In this document: positions 1 to 8,748 of the stretch, one piece after another
Position numbering within the stretch: the first letter of the stretch is position 1
Layout of the letters: each line of letters opens with the position of its first letter
NCBI GenBank assembly: GCA_934446365.1
Contig: CAKSDZ010000001.1
Coordinates: forward strand, 372,001-436,000
Reading direction: 5' to 3'
Length of the DNA stretch: 64,000 bases
DNA from: an uncultured Eubacteriales bacterium
Lineage (GTDB): Bacteria > Bacillota > Clostridia > Oscillospirales > CAG-272
Made by a program: the position numbers and the translations under genes
The notes under the pieces: generated by a model
The model's input: only the letters and a program-made list of their open reading frames with translations
Database searches by the model: none
Told to the model about the DNA's origin: nothing

Positions 1-1471
1 TCAGCAATGCCGCAAGACTTGTTATAGGACCTGATAATTCGCCGGATTCGCCTTCCCGAGTGAAGCCGTCATACGGCGCCGCTCCGTTCTTTTCGCATGT
101 CCACCCAATGGATTTAAGACTGACACCCGCACCGAACCGCGCCGCAAACGCAAGGTCGACCGGAATATACGGCGACTCCTCTTCCGTCGACAGCTCAAGC
201 TCAACCAATACGGCGTTTTGTTTTTCTTCGGTCTCGCTGTTTTTCGCAAAAATCAGTTCGGCCGGTTCCTCGTCGGCGGCAGACGAAACCTGCAATTCCA
301 CGGAATCGAGCGAGAAATATCCGCTTATACTGATCTCTTTTACAATCTCCGTTTCCGAAGCTCCCGGATCGGAGGATTTATATTTCGATTTTATCGTAAT
401 GCGCGTTTTTCCCGCACCGATGATTTCTGCCTCTCCTGTTTCCGGGTCGATTCTGACGATGCCGTCGTCTATGACGCCGAACTCCACCTCCTCGGTGGAC
501 GGCATCAGCGATATTTCTTCATTCGTTTCCGCATTTTTATATGTATAGATTCCCTTTGCATTCAGCGTGAATTTGGTGCCGACGGGAAGAAAGGACTGCG
601 GCTCCTCTCCATCGGATAAGGAATACACCAAACCGTCGCCCTCGACGGAAACCGTATAATTCCCGTTTTCTTCGGTCAGGATATCTTCTATCTCAACTTC
701 CGTGGGGCGGATATCCGTGCATACCACACATTGCGCATAACAGCCGTATCCCTCGACGCTGACCGTTATCACCGCAGTGCCGGCTCCGACAACGGACAAT
801 TCGGCACGGGTAGTATCCGCAAGCGGATTTACCGCAACAATCTCTTCATTACTGGAACGCCACACGATTTTTTCGGTTTCTTCGCCGGAAAGCCCTTCAA
901 AAACCGCAGATATTTCATAGGAACTTTCCTTTTCCGTCAAGTTGTCACTTTCCGCATCTTTCTCCACACGCCGTTCAAGATACAAGAAGCGATCGGATAA
1001 GGAGATGCTTTGCAGTCCGCCGTTCCCGTTTCCGCTGCCGGACGATATAAGCTTGCTTTCGGGGTCCAAAACATATCCGTAAAGCTCATTTCCGTCGGCA
1101 TCCTTAAAAATAACCTGCGCATATTTTTGATATCGGGAATCATAGCCTCCTTGCAGGAGCTGCTTTGTCACATAGATATTTCCCGTTTCCCGCACATAAA
1201 CAAAGACCGCGTCCTCCGATTCCGTTCGGACGGAAAAGCCTGCGCTCACAACGGCGGCACAGACCTCCTCCATGTCGATATCCTTGCCCGATATAAAGCT
1301 GATATAGGAGGCATCCAGTGCCTTGGACATCAAATCCGCATTTTGTATATCTTTCAGATACTTTGAGTTTTCCACGGCGGAGCCGATAGACGGAATCGAA
1401 ATCGCCGTAAAAATCCCGATGATCGCGATGACAATCACAAGCTCCAACAACGTAAAGCCTTTTTTTCTCAC
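1..1471 (-). CDS. Type IV pilin-like surface protein with Ig-like domain (3' end outside window)
   Basis: At least 490 residues, open to the window edge, so the C-terminus is missing. The GTG start at 1471 follows GGGAGG by 8 nt. The first residues, MRKKGFTLLELVIVIAIIGI, are a class III (prepilin) signal: basic leader, Gly before Phe, Glu at mature position 5, then a hydrophobic helix. In the family a prepilin peptidase cuts after that Gly and the helix packs into a pilus or pseudopilus. Residues about 165-235 read like a bacterial Ig-like (BIG2-type) domain (VWRSSNEEIVAVNP, then GAGTAVITVSV). A second, similar stretch occurs near residues 320-350 (GAGKTRITIK). The rest is acidic and beta-rich. 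No pilus assembly ATPase or prepilin peptidase lies inside the window, so the assembly partners must be elsewhere. It could be a minor pilin or a pseudopilin that displays an adhesive domain; which one cannot be told from sequence. Confidence 0.8.
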   Translation of the reverse strand, partial: MRKKGFTLLELVIVIAIIGIFTAISIPSIGSAVENSKYLKDIQNADLMSKALDASYISFISGKDIDMEEVCAAVVSAGFSVRTESEDAVFVYVRETGNIYVTKQLLQGGYDSRYQKYAQVIFKDADGNELYGYVLDPESKLISSGSGNGNGGLQSISLSDRFLYLERRVEKDAESDNLTEKESSYEISAVFEGLSGEETEKIVWRSSNEEIVAVNPLADTTRAELSVVGAGTAVITVSVEGYGCYAQCVVCTDIRPTEVEIEDILTEENGNYTVSVEGDGLVYSLSDGEEPQSFLPVGTKFTLNAKGIYTYKNAETNEEISLMPSTEEVEFGVIDDGIVRIDPETGEAEIIGAGKTRITIKSKYKSSDPGASETEIVKEISISGYFSLDSVELQVSSAADEEPAELIFAKNSETEEKQNAVLVELELSTEEESPYIPVDLAFAARFGAGVSLKSIGWTCEKNGAAPYDGFTREGESGELSGPITSLAALL

Positions 1472-1513
1472 TCGGAATACCTCCCTTATGATTTTCAGTT
1501 GATATTCATATTT

Positions 1514-1542
1514 ACTATAACACAAAACCATATTTGTGTCAA
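1514..1542 (-). promoter_or_regulatory. Sigma-A promoter of the pilin-like gene
   Basis: On the minus strand TTGACA (1537-1542), a 17-nt spacer, then TATAGT (1514-1519). It sits between the end of the response regulator gene and the pilin-like gene, right after the upstream gene's hairpin, so the pilin gene appears to be an independent unit. Confidence 0.7.
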
Positions 1543-1568
1543 CAAAAAAGCCCGGAGTCCCCGGACTT
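1543..1568 (-). terminator. Rho-independent terminator after the LytTR regulator
   Basis: Stem AAGTCCGG / CCGGGCTT with one mismatch and a short loop, followed on the minus strand by TTTTTT. It closes the response regulator transcript and abuts the -35 box of the next promoter. Confidence 0.6.
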
Positions 1569-1571
1569 ATT

Positions 1572-2303
1572 TTAAAAAACATAGCTTAAATATTTTTCCA
1601 TCACGGAAGCCTTGAAGTCTCTCGAAATCGGAATTTCCGTATCCGTTTGATAGAGCACAATCTTGGATTCCTTACGGGAGACGGATTTCACATAATCGAG
1701 GTTCACGGCAAACGACTTATGCGTTTGAAGAAAGCGTTTGTCACGACCGCAGGCATCGAGGAACTCCGCCATTTTCATATAAGAAACGATCCGGCTCCCG
1801 TCCGAGAGCACAACGGTGATTTTATGTCCGCTCGTAAAGCAATAAACGATTTCTTTCAAATAAATTTTGGAAAATCCGTCGACCGCTTTCAGGTTCACAT
1901 ACGAATTGTCAAGAGAAGCGATTCTTTTGATACACTTTTCCAAAACAGACTTGAATTTGTCGGCATCAAGCGGCTTCGTAAGATAATAAAACGCATTTAC
2001 CTCATATGCCTCGACCGCATATTCCGGAGAGGCGGATATGAATACAATGGTGGATGACGGAGACAGCTTGACAATTTCCTCCGCGGTCTCAATTCCGTTC
2101 ATCTTTCCCGTCGTCATGATGATGTCAAGAAAGATGATATCGTAAAAATTGTCATGAATATCGAAAAACAGCTCTTCCCCGCTTTGGAATGTTTTGATTC
2201 CTATAAATTCGTCGGGATGATGCTCTGCCATATATTGCTGGATTTTAGACGCAGTATCGCCAAGAAATTCCTGTTCGTCGTCACAGATTGCGATATTCAG
2301 CAT
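1572..2303 (-). CDS. LytTR-family response regulator
   Basis: 243 residues. The receiver domain (about 1-120) starts MLNIAICDDE with the acidic pair, has the phosphoacceptor Asp in IIFLDIIM (about residue 60), the Thr/Ser in VFISAS and the Lys in YLTKPLDA. The C-terminal LytTR DNA-binding domain (about 135-240) shows the family pattern around RFLQTHKSFAVNLDYVKSV. Family members (AgrA, LytR) are phosphorylated by a histidine kinase and bind direct repeats upstream of targets, often for secreted or surface factors. No sensor kinase is in the window, so it is an orphan here. The neighbouring pilin-like gene on the same strand is a plausible target, but that is inference. RBS GGAGGAAGC precedes the ATG. 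Confidence 0.9.
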   Translation of the reverse strand: MLNIAICDDEQEFLGDTASKIQQYMAEHHPDEFIGIKTFQSGEELFFDIHDNFYDIIFLDIIMTTGKMNGIETAEEIVKLSPSSTIVFISASPEYAVEAYEVNAFYYLTKPLDADKFKSVLEKCIKRIASLDNSYVNLKAVDGFSKIYLKEIVYCFTSGHKITVVLSDGSRIVSYMKMAEFLDACGRDKRFLQTHKSFAVNLDYVKSVSRKESKIVLYQTDTEIPISRDFKASVMEKYLSYVF

Positions 2304-2402
2304 GATGCTTCCTCCAAATTGCTGATTTTTGATGTCTATGCTTTTTTCATAATCTTATTTTCGTTATACCAAATTTCCCAAATATTTCATGTAGATGTGT
2401 TT

Positions 2403-2431
2403 ATTATATCACAGCTCCAATGTTTTTTCAA
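2403..2431 (-). promoter_or_regulatory. Sigma-A promoter of the LytTR regulator
   Basis: Minus strand TTGAAA (2426-2431), 17 nt, TATAAT (2403-2408), about 100 nt upstream of the start codon, leaving a leader of roughly 90 nt with no recognised element. Confidence 0.7.
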
Positions 2432-2523
2432 TATAAATTTAACCCGTTTCCACATTGATTATAAAATGAGCATCCGCAATGGCAAAGAATCCGAGAATTC
2501 CGATAAAATTTGTAAAAATTTCA

Positions 2524-2552
2524 TTGATTTGTATAAAAGTCTGTGCTACAAT
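2524..2552 (+). promoter_or_regulatory. Sigma-A promoter of fucI
   Basis: TTGATT (2524-2529), 17 nt, TACAAT (2547-2552), with the fucI start codon about 58 nt further on. No obvious catabolite-repression (cre) palindrome was seen beside it. Confidence 0.65.
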
Positions 2553-2610
2553 AAAGGCATATCAGGCGGCAAAGCCGCACTTTATTGTATTGCACATGGA
2601 GGTATCAAGA

Positions 2611-4422
2611 ATGGCAGAAAACAGACTGATCGGCGATTATCCGGTCATCGGCATCCGTCCGACCATCGACGGACGCCGCGGTCCCTTGAAAGTCAGAGAA
2701 TCCCTTGAAGACCAGACGATGGGCATGGCCAAGGCGGCGGCGAAGCTCATTTCGGAAAACATCCGTTATTCCAACGGCGAACCCGTGAAGGTCATCATCG
2801 CGGACACCACCATCGGACGCGTGGCGGAATCCGCCGCGTGTGCCGATAAATTCAAAAAAGCCGGCGTGGACATCACACTCACCGTGACGCCCTGCTGGTG
2901 CTACGGCTCGGAGACCATGGATATGGACCCCATGACCATCAAGGGCGTATGGGGCTTCAACGGCACGGAGCGTCCGGGCGCCGTTTATCTTGCGTCGGTT
3001 TTGGCAACGCATGCGCAGAAAGGGCTTCCCGCTTTCGGCATTTACGGTCACGACGTTCAGAATCTCGACGAAACCACCGATATTCCTGCGGACGTACAGG
3101 AAAAAATCCTGCGCTTTGCCCGCGCGGCGGTCGCTGCCGCGACCATGCGCGGCAAATCCTATCTCCAAATAGGCTCCGTTACCATGGGAATCGGCGGCTC
3201 CATCATCAGCCCCGAATTCATCGAGGAATATCTCGGTATGCGCGTCGAATCCGTCGATGAGGTCGAAATCATCCGCCGCATGACCGAAGAAATCTACGAC
3301 AAAAAAGAATACGAGAAAGCGCTTGCATGGGCGAAAAAATACTGCATTGAAGGCTTCGACAAGAATCCCGAGGATATGCAGAAATCCCGCGAGCGCAAGG
3401 ATTCCGACTGGGAGTTTGTCGTCAAGATGATGGTCATCATCAAAGACCTCATGAACGGCAACAAGAACCTGCCCGAGGGCTGCGAGGAAGAAGCGGTCGG
3501 ACACAACGCCATTGCCGCAGGCTTCCAAGGGCAGCGCCAGTGGACGGACTTCTATCCGAACTGCGACTTCCCCGAAGCGATGCTCAATACCTCGTTCGAC
3601 TGGAACGGCGCGCGTGAGCCGTATATTCTCGCCACCGAAAACGATACGCTCAACGGACTTGGCATGCTCTTTATGAAGCTGCTCACGAACCGCGCGCAGA
3701 TGTTCGCAGACGTGCGCACCTATTGGAGTCCCGAAGCCGTCAAGAGAGCGACCGGCTATGAAATCACCGGCGTCGCCAAGGAAAGCGGCGGCTTCATCCA
3801 CCTCATCAACTCCGGCGCGTGCTGTCTCGACGCCAATGCCGAAGCGGTCGATGAAAACGGCAACCATGTCATGAAAGAGTGGTACAACATCACCGAGGAC
3901 GATCAAAAAGCCATCATGGCGAACACGACATGGAACTATGCCGATCTCGGTTATTTCCGCGGCGGCGGCTACTCTTCCCGTTTCGTAACCAAAGCGGAAA
4001 TGCCCGCTACGATGATTCGTCTGAATCTCGTCAAGGGTCTCGGTCCGGTGCTTCAAATCGCAGAGGGCTGGACGGTCAATCTCCCGGACGAGGTCACCGA
4101 TACGCTTTGGAAGCGCACCGACTACACATGGCCCTGCACATGGTTCGCACCGCGCTGCGACGGCAAGACGGGCAGTCCGTTTGCAACCGCTTATGACGTC
4201 ATGAACAACTGGGGCGCCAACCACGGCGCGATCAGCTACGGTCATATCGGCGCGGATCTCATCACGCTTTGCTCGATTCTCCGGATTCCGGTCTGCATGC
4301 ACAACGTGCCGGAGGATAAAATCTTCCGTCCCGCCGCTTGGAATGCGTTCGGCATGGACAAAGAGGGTCAGGATTACAGAGCCTGCGCGGCTTATGGTCC
4401 GATGTATAAAAATATTCGATAA
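2611..4422 (+). CDS. fucI: L-fucose isomerase
   Basis: 603 residues, close to the usual ~590-600. Catalyses L-fucose to L-fuculose (also D-arabinose to D-ribulose) in the cytoplasm with Mn2+. The start at 2611 (MAENRLIGDYP) follows GGAGG at good spacing; the open frame upstream lacks similarity and RBS. Family landmarks are clear: GIRPTIDGRRGPLKVRESLE near the N-terminus, GHNAIAAGFQGQRQWTD in the middle, and the three metal/catalytic residues corresponding to E. coli Glu337 (LATENDTLNG), Asp361 (QMFADVRTYW) and His528 (GANHGAISYGH). No fuculokinase, fuculose-phosphate aldolase or fucose permease lies nearby, so the rest of the pathway must be elsewhere or the enzyme serves another aldose. It is followed by its own terminator and an unrelated HD-domain gene. 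Confidence 0.96.
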   Translation: MAENRLIGDYPVIGIRPTIDGRRGPLKVRESLEDQTMGMAKAAAKLISENIRYSNGEPVKVIIADTTIGRVAESAACADKFKKAGVDITLTVTPCWCYGSETMDMDPMTIKGVWGFNGTERPGAVYLASVLATHAQKGLPAFGIYGHDVQNLDETTDIPADVQEKILRFARAAVAAATMRGKSYLQIGSVTMGIGGSIISPEFIEEYLGMRVESVDEVEIIRRMTEEIYDKKEYEKALAWAKKYCIEGFDKNPEDMQKSRERKDSDWEFVVKMMVIIKDLMNGNKNLPEGCEEEAVGHNAIAAGFQGQRQWTDFYPNCDFPEAMLNTSFDWNGAREPYILATENDTLNGLGMLFMKLLTNRAQMFADVRTYWSPEAVKRATGYEITGVAKESGGFIHLINSGACCLDANAEAVDENGNHVMKEWYNITEDDQKAIMANTTWNYADLGYFRGGGYSSRFVTKAEMPATMIRLNLVKGLGPVLQIAEGWTVNLPDEVTDTLWKRTDYTWPCTWFAPRCDGKTGSPFATAYDVMNNWGANHGAISYGHIGADLITLCSILRIPVCMHNVPEDKIFRPAAWNAFGMDKEGQDYRACAAYGPMYKNIR

Positions 4423-4429
4423 ATCGAGA

Positions 4430-4461
4430 AAAGGCAGGTTCCCACAGAGCCTGCCTTTTTC
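4430..4461 (+). terminator. Terminator after fucI
   Basis: Perfect 9-bp stem AAAGGCAGG / CCTGCCTTT with an 11-nt loop and a T tract, 8 nt after the fucI stop. Confidence 0.8.
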
Positions 4462-4486
4462 CGTATACAGAAAGGATAACCTATAT

Positions 4487-5074
4487 ATGAATCCACAAGA
4501 GCTTCTTGTCGTTCTCCATACCGCGGAGAGGCTGAAAAACACGTCCCGCCATTCATGGACCTCCTCCGGCAGGCAGGAAAGCGTTGCCGAGCACAGCTTT
4601 CGGCTTGCCGTCATGGCGTATTTTATGAAAGATGAATTTCCGACGCTTGACATCGAGCGCGTCATTAAAATGTGTCTTTTTCACGATTTCGGAGAAGCCT
4701 TTACCGGTGATATTCCGGCATTTGTGAAAAATGAGTCCGACAGCGAACGGGAAACAACTCTCATAAACGATTGGCTGTCCGCGCTTCCCTCGCCGTATCG
4801 GGAGGAGCTTTCCGCCCTTTTTGCAGAAATGGAAACGCAGGAAACCGAGGAAGCAAAGCTTTACCGTGCATTGGATAAGCTGGAAGCACTCATTCAGCAC
4901 GACGAAGCGGATATCGCCACATGGCTCCCGCTGGAATACGAGCTGCAATTCACCTATGGGACAAAAGAATCGGAGGCATTTCCCTATATAAAACGGCTGA
5001 GAGCGGAAATTGACCGTATTACACAGGAAAAAATCGAAAATCACCGACGCAAAAATGAAATCAAGAAAAAATGA
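4487..5074 (+). CDS. HD-domain phosphohydrolase (YfbR/HDDC2-like nucleotidase)
   Basis: 195 residues from the ATG at 4487, preceded by AAAGGATAAC. The HD metal-binding pattern is visible: first His in RHSWTS, then VAEHSFRLAVMAYFM, the HD pair in CLFHDFGEAFTGDIPAF (about residues 66-82), and a later Asp in ALDKLEALIQHDE. This spacing fits the HD_3 group that includes YfbR 5'-deoxynucleotidase and HDDC2. The family removes phosphate from (deoxy)nucleoside monophosphates; the exact substrate cannot be assigned from sequence. The gene stands between two terminators; a read-through from fucI or an undetected promoter would be needed. Confidence 0.85.
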   Translation: MNPQELLVVLHTAERLKNTSRHSWTSSGRQESVAEHSFRLAVMAYFMKDEFPTLDIERVIKMCLFHDFGEAFTGDIPAFVKNESDSERETTLINDWLSALPSPYREELSALFAEMETQETEEAKLYRALDKLEALIQHDEADIATWLPLEYELQFTYGTKESEAFPYIKRLRAEIDRITQEKIENHRRKNEIKKK

Positions 5075-5100
5075 CCGCTCTGCGGTCATTTTTTCTTTTC
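5065..5100. terminator. Bidirectional terminator between the HD gene and proC
   Basis: Stem AAAAAATGACCGC / GCGGTCATTTTTT with a 3-nt loop. A-rich on the left and T-rich on the right, so it can end both the plus-strand HD gene (overlapping its last codons) and the minus-strand pro operon. Confidence 0.8.
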
Positions 5101-5113
5101 AATCTTTTATCTC

Positions 5114-5923
5114 TTACTTTCCCGCAAGCTCCAGCGTTCTCTTATACGATGCTGCGACCGCTTCGGAGACGATTCTGTCAAGCGCATTTTTCTCAAAGCT
5201 CTTTACGCCCTCGATGGTCGTGCCGCCGGGACTGCACACCTTAATTCTGAGCGCTTCCGGAGTCTCTCCCGTCGAAAGGGCAAGGGCTGCCGCACCGAGC
5301 ATCGTCTGCTCCGCATACAGGCGGGACTGCTCCGCATCAAGCCCAAGGGATGCCCCGGCCTTTTCCATTGCTTTGATAAACATAAACATAAAAGCGGGCC
5401 CGCAGCCGGAAATCACGCTCGCCGCATCGATTTTGCTTTCCTCGATACGGTCGGCCTTTCCCGCAAAGGCAAGAGCTGCCGCGAAATCGGCGATTTCAGC
5501 TTCCGACACAAGGGGATTTGCCGTATACAAAATCATGCCCTCTCCGACGGCAACCGGCGTATTCGGCATGATCCGAATGACCGGAACTGCCCCGCCGCAA
5601 AAAGCGGATATGGTATCCATCGAAAGCCCTGCCGCCATGGTCACAAGCAGAAAACGGTCCGTTCTTTTTTGCAAAACCGGCCTGATTTCGGAAAACAGCG
5701 CTTCCATCATCTGCGGCTTGACGCCGAGAAAGATGTATCGGCACGATCCAGCCACGGAAAGACTGTCCGATGCCGTGCATTCGAGCTTTTCCGCAAGCGC
5801 CTCCGCTTTGGAGGCCGTTTTATCGGACAGCAGCACCTCTTTGGGTCCCGCCTGTTTGCATACGGCGGTGGCGAGCGCGCCTCCCATATTGCCGGTGCCG
5901 ATAAATCCAAATTGATATCCCAT
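5114..5923 (-). CDS. proC: Pyrroline-5-carboxylate reductase
   Basis: 269 residues, usual family length. Reduces 1-pyrroline-5-carboxylate to proline with NAD(P)H, the last step of proline synthesis. The N-terminal Rossmann fold has GFIGTGNMGGALA; the C-terminal dimerisation domain carries the conserved SGCGPAFMFMFI, the LGAAALALSTGE segment and SPGGTTIEGVKSFE, which is the P5CR signature. It is the last gene of proB-proA-proC, 20 nt after proA, and is followed by a shared terminator. Start ATG at 5923 follows AGGAGAAACC. Confidence 0.96.
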   Translation of the reverse strand: MGYQFGFIGTGNMGGALATAVCKQAGPKEVLLSDKTASKAEALAEKLECTASDSLSVAGSCRYIFLGVKPQMMEALFSEIRPVLQKRTDRFLLVTMAAGLSMDTISAFCGGAVPVIRIMPNTPVAVGEGMILYTANPLVSEAEIADFAAALAFAGKADRIEESKIDAASVISGCGPAFMFMFIKAMEKAGASLGLDAEQSRLYAEQTMLGAAALALSTGETPEALRIKVCSPGGTTIEGVKSFEKNALDRIVSEAVAASYKRTLELAGK

Positions 5924-5943
5924 ATAGGTTTCTCCTTTTATAT

Positions 5944-7200
5944 TTATCGGGTCTGACCGTTTCCGGTAATCCGATATTGATAAGAAGTGAGCTCCGCAAG
6001 TCCCATCGGACCGCGCGCATGAAGCTTCTGCGTGGAAATTCCCATCTCGCAGCCAAGTCCGAATTCCCCACCGTCCGTAAAACGGGTGGACGCATTGATG
6101 TAAACCGCGGCACTGTCGACAAGAGAGGTAAAAATCTTTTGAACCGCCTTGTCCTCGGCGATCACGGCCTCGCTGTGTCCGGTGGAGTGGCGCGCGATAT
6201 GCTCCGCCGCGGCATATACGTCGTCGACGACCGCAACCGCCATGATATAATCCAAGAACTCGGTGTCAAAATCCGCATCGCCCGCCGGCGTCCCCGCAAT
6301 CATCTCCGATGCGGAAGAATCGAGCCGCAATTCGACCGGCGTTTTCCCTTCTTTCTTCCGATTTTCAACCAATGTTTCCCGCAGCTTCGGAAGAAAATCC
6401 GCCGCAATTTCCCGATGCACAAGACACACCTCCGCTGCGTTGCAGACGGAAGGGCGGCTCGTCTTGGCGTTCTCTATAATGGAAAGCGCCATATCAAAGC
6501 CCGCGCTTTTATCGACGTAAATATGACAAATGCCGGTACCGGTTTCAATGCAGGGGACGGTCGCGTTTTCCACACAGGCGCGGATGAGTCCCGCGCCGCC
6601 GCGCGGAATCAGCAAATCGACATAACCGCGCGCGTGCATCAGCTCTCGCGCCCCATCCCTCGAGGTATCGTCGATGATATTGATAAATTCACATGGAAGT
6701 CCGCAGGCCGCAAGTCCGCGCTGCATGGCAGCCACAATCGCATGAGCGGAGGCAAACGCTTCCTTGCCGCTGCGCAGAACGCAGACATTTCCGCTTTTGA
6801 GGCACAGCGCCGCCGCGTCCGATGTCACATTCGGACGGCTTTCATAGATGATCGCCACAACGCCGAGCGGAACCGCAACCTTTTCAATGACAAGACCGTT
6901 GGGTCTTGCCGTTTGCGAGAGAATTCGACCGACAGGGTCCTCCAACGCCGCGACGCTGCGAATCCCCTCCGCCATCGCCGCAATGCGCTCCCGATTCAGA
7001 ATCAGACGGTCCAGCATGACCGCGGAAATATGCTCCTTCGCGTTTTCGACCTCCTCACGGTTTGCCGCTAAAATTTCATCGCCGCCCTCGATAAGCGCAT
7101 CCGCCATAGCCATAAGCGCACGGTTTTTGTCGTCGGCGGAAAGAGCGCCAAGCGTGCTTTTGACCTTTTTGGCTTCCAGTAAAATTTCCGATGTTTTCAT
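5944..7200 (-). CDS. proA: Glutamate-5-semialdehyde dehydrogenase (gamma-glutamyl phosphate reductase)
   Basis: 418 residues. NADPH-dependent reduction of gamma-glutamyl phosphate to glutamate-5-semialdehyde, second step of proline synthesis. Aldehyde-dehydrogenase fold: nucleotide-binding part with YESRPNVTSDAAALCLKSGN, the catalytic Cys in the segment KTSRPSVCNAAEVCLVH (about residue 255), and the C-terminal FTDGGEFGLGCEMGISTQKL, which is a hallmark of ProA. Its start overlaps the proB stop (ATGA), indicating translational coupling; in the family the two enzymes form a complex that protects the labile acyl phosphate. Confidence 0.96.
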   Translation of the reverse strand: MKTSEILLEAKKVKSTLGALSADDKNRALMAMADALIEGGDEILAANREEVENAKEHISAVMLDRLILNRERIAAMAEGIRSVAALEDPVGRILSQTARPNGLVIEKVAVPLGVVAIIYESRPNVTSDAAALCLKSGNVCVLRSGKEAFASAHAIVAAMQRGLAACGLPCEFINIIDDTSRDGARELMHARGYVDLLIPRGGAGLIRACVENATVPCIETGTGICHIYVDKSAGFDMALSIIENAKTSRPSVCNAAEVCLVHREIAADFLPKLRETLVENRKKEGKTPVELRLDSSASEMIAGTPAGDADFDTEFLDYIMAVAVVDDVYAAAEHIARHSTGHSEAVIAEDKAVQKIFTSLVDSAAVYINASTRFTDGGEFGLGCEMGISTQKLHARGPMGLAELTSYQYRITGNGQTR

Positions 7201-7970
7201 ACCGTTCTCTTTCCGACAAAGCGCGTCCCGAAGCTTTTTCCGTCTACAATATTATATAAAACCATAGGCTCCGCGCCGTTTGCGATAATCATATCGATTC
7301 CGGCATCCATCGCGATTTTCGCCGCATGAAGCTTGGTTTTCATTCCGCCGGTTCCGAGCGCCGTTCCCTTTCCCTCCGCGAGAGACAGGATTTCAGGCGT
7401 CAGCTGCTCCACCACGGGAAGAAGCTCCGCGTTCGGATTCTTATGCGGATCGCTTGTGTATAGCCCGTCGATATCCGAAAGCAGCACAAGCAGGTCCGCA
7501 TCCGCATTGGCCGCGACGATTGCCGCCAGCGTATCGTTGTCTCCGATGACGATTTCATTCGTCGCGACGGTGTCGTTCTCGTTGATAATCGGAAGCGTTC
7601 CCAGCGCGAGCAGGCGGAAAATCGTATTGCGGAAATTCTCACGGCGGTTTTTATTTTCGATATCCTCGCCCGTCAAAAGAATCTGTGCCACCGTATGGTT
7701 GTATTCCCCAAAAAGCTTGTCATAGGTATACATCAATTCGCACTGTCCGACGGCTGCCGCCGCTTGCTTTGTGGGAATGTCGGTCGGCCGGCTTTTAAGT
7801 CCGAGCTTTCCGACGCCCATGCCGATGGCGCCGGAGGAAATCAGAATAATCTCATTTCCCGCATTTTTGAGATCGCTCATGACCCGGCACAGCTCCTCCA
7901 CACGGCGGATATTCAGAAGTCCCGTTTCATAGGCAAGCGTCGAAGTTCCGATTTTGATTACGATTCTCAT
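7197..7970 (-). CDS. proB: Glutamate 5-kinase, short form without PUA domain
   Basis: 257 residues, compared with about 367 for E. coli ProB: the amino-acid kinase domain is complete but the C-terminal PUA domain is absent, as in many Clostridia. Phosphorylates glutamate, the committed and usually proline-inhibited step. Visible landmarks: IVIKIGTSTL, LISSGAIGMGVGKL, INENDTVAT, IGDNDTLAAIVA, LLSDIDGLYTSDP and GTGGMKTKLHAAKIA. It overlaps proA by 4 nt. It lies 30 nt after the MgtC-like gene with no terminator between, so it may be co-transcribed with the genes upstream. Confidence 0.95.
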   Translation of the reverse strand: MRIVIKIGTSTLAYETGLLNIRRVEELCRVMSDLKNAGNEIILISSGAIGMGVGKLGLKSRPTDIPTKQAAAAVGQCELMYTYDKLFGEYNHTVAQILLTGEDIENKNRRENFRNTIFRLLALGTLPIINENDTVATNEIVIGDNDTLAAIVAANADADLLVLLSDIDGLYTSDPHKNPNAELLPVVEQLTPEILSLAEGKGTALGTGGMKTKLHAAKIAMDAGIDMIIANGAEPMVLYNIVDGKSFGTRFVGKRTV

Positions 7971-8000
7971 AGTATGATGTCCTTTCTTCTCTTATACGGA

Positions 8001-8696
8001 TCAAAGCTCCTCCACAAAACGCACATATTCCAGACAGCGAATGTCGTCAAGCAGGGTTGCCCGCTTGGCATGATCCTGAATCTCCAAGCTCACCACTGCG
8101 TTCGGCCCCTCATTGACATCGCCTTTTCCGATTTGCAGCATAGATATCTTGTGACGTTCTTCCCGCATTTTTTCGACAAACTGCGTAAGCCCCTTATTGT
8201 CGATAAATTCCAAATATAAATCAAAAACCTTGGCATGGCGATGAACCACAACGTCCAGCTTGCCGAGAATACGCAGGGTAAAAATCAGGAGTGCAAGCGT
8301 GATAAGAACGCCCACTATGTATCCTGCTCCCGCCGCCAGCCCGACGCAGGCACATACCCATAGGCTTGCCGCCGTCGTAAGTCCCCGCACCTGATTGCGT
8401 CCCGTTACGATGATCGTGCCGACGCCGAGAAATCCGACGCCGCTGATGACCTGAGCGCCCATACGGGAGATATCCGTGCTGCCGTCGAAATTCTCCATCA
8501 GATATTGACTGGTAATCATGACAAGCGCCGCGCCAAGGCAGACCAGCACATGGGTTTTGATACCGGCGCCGCGCCGTTTCATTTCACGGTCGATGCCGAC
8601 GGTAAGCCCGACAATCAGCGCGGAAAGCAGTCGAAAGACGACGCCGAGCGTGCTCCAACCGGCCGTTGTTTCGACAAACCAATTCCAAATATTCAT
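8001..8696 (-). CDS. MgtC/SapB family membrane protein
   Basis: 231 residues. N-terminal 150 residues hold about five hydrophobic segments with MgtC family motifs: LSALIVGLTVGIDREMKRR, AGIKTHVLVCLGAALVM, RMGAQVISGVGFLGVGTI and GLTTAASLWVCACVGLAAG. The C-terminal ~80 residues are soluble and resemble the ACT-like tail of longer MgtC homologues. MgtC in pathogens affects F-type ATPase, phosphate and Mg2+ homeostasis; many clostridial members have no known role, and no magnesium-sensing leader is visible here. It sits between a redox-enzyme set and proBAC on the same strand. Confidence 0.9.
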   Translation of the reverse strand: MNIWNWFVETTAGWSTLGVVFRLLSALIVGLTVGIDREMKRRGAGIKTHVLVCLGAALVMITSQYLMENFDGSTDISRMGAQVISGVGFLGVGTIIVTGRNQVRGLTTAASLWVCACVGLAAGAGYIVGVLITLALLIFTLRILGKLDVVVHRHAKVFDLYLEFIDNKGLTQFVEKMREERHKISMLQIGKGDVNEGPNAVVSLEIQDHAKRATLLDDIRCLEYVRFVEEL

Positions 8697-8748
8697 ATCA
8701 ACACGATCCTTTCTTTTTCATCCTCCGACCGCAAAGGACCATAGATTT

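Noticed and set aside
2605..4665. 686-codon open frame opposite fucI
   Set aside because: Antisense shadow of a clear isomerase gene; low-complexity His/Asp/Gly-rich product with no recognisable domain or RBS.
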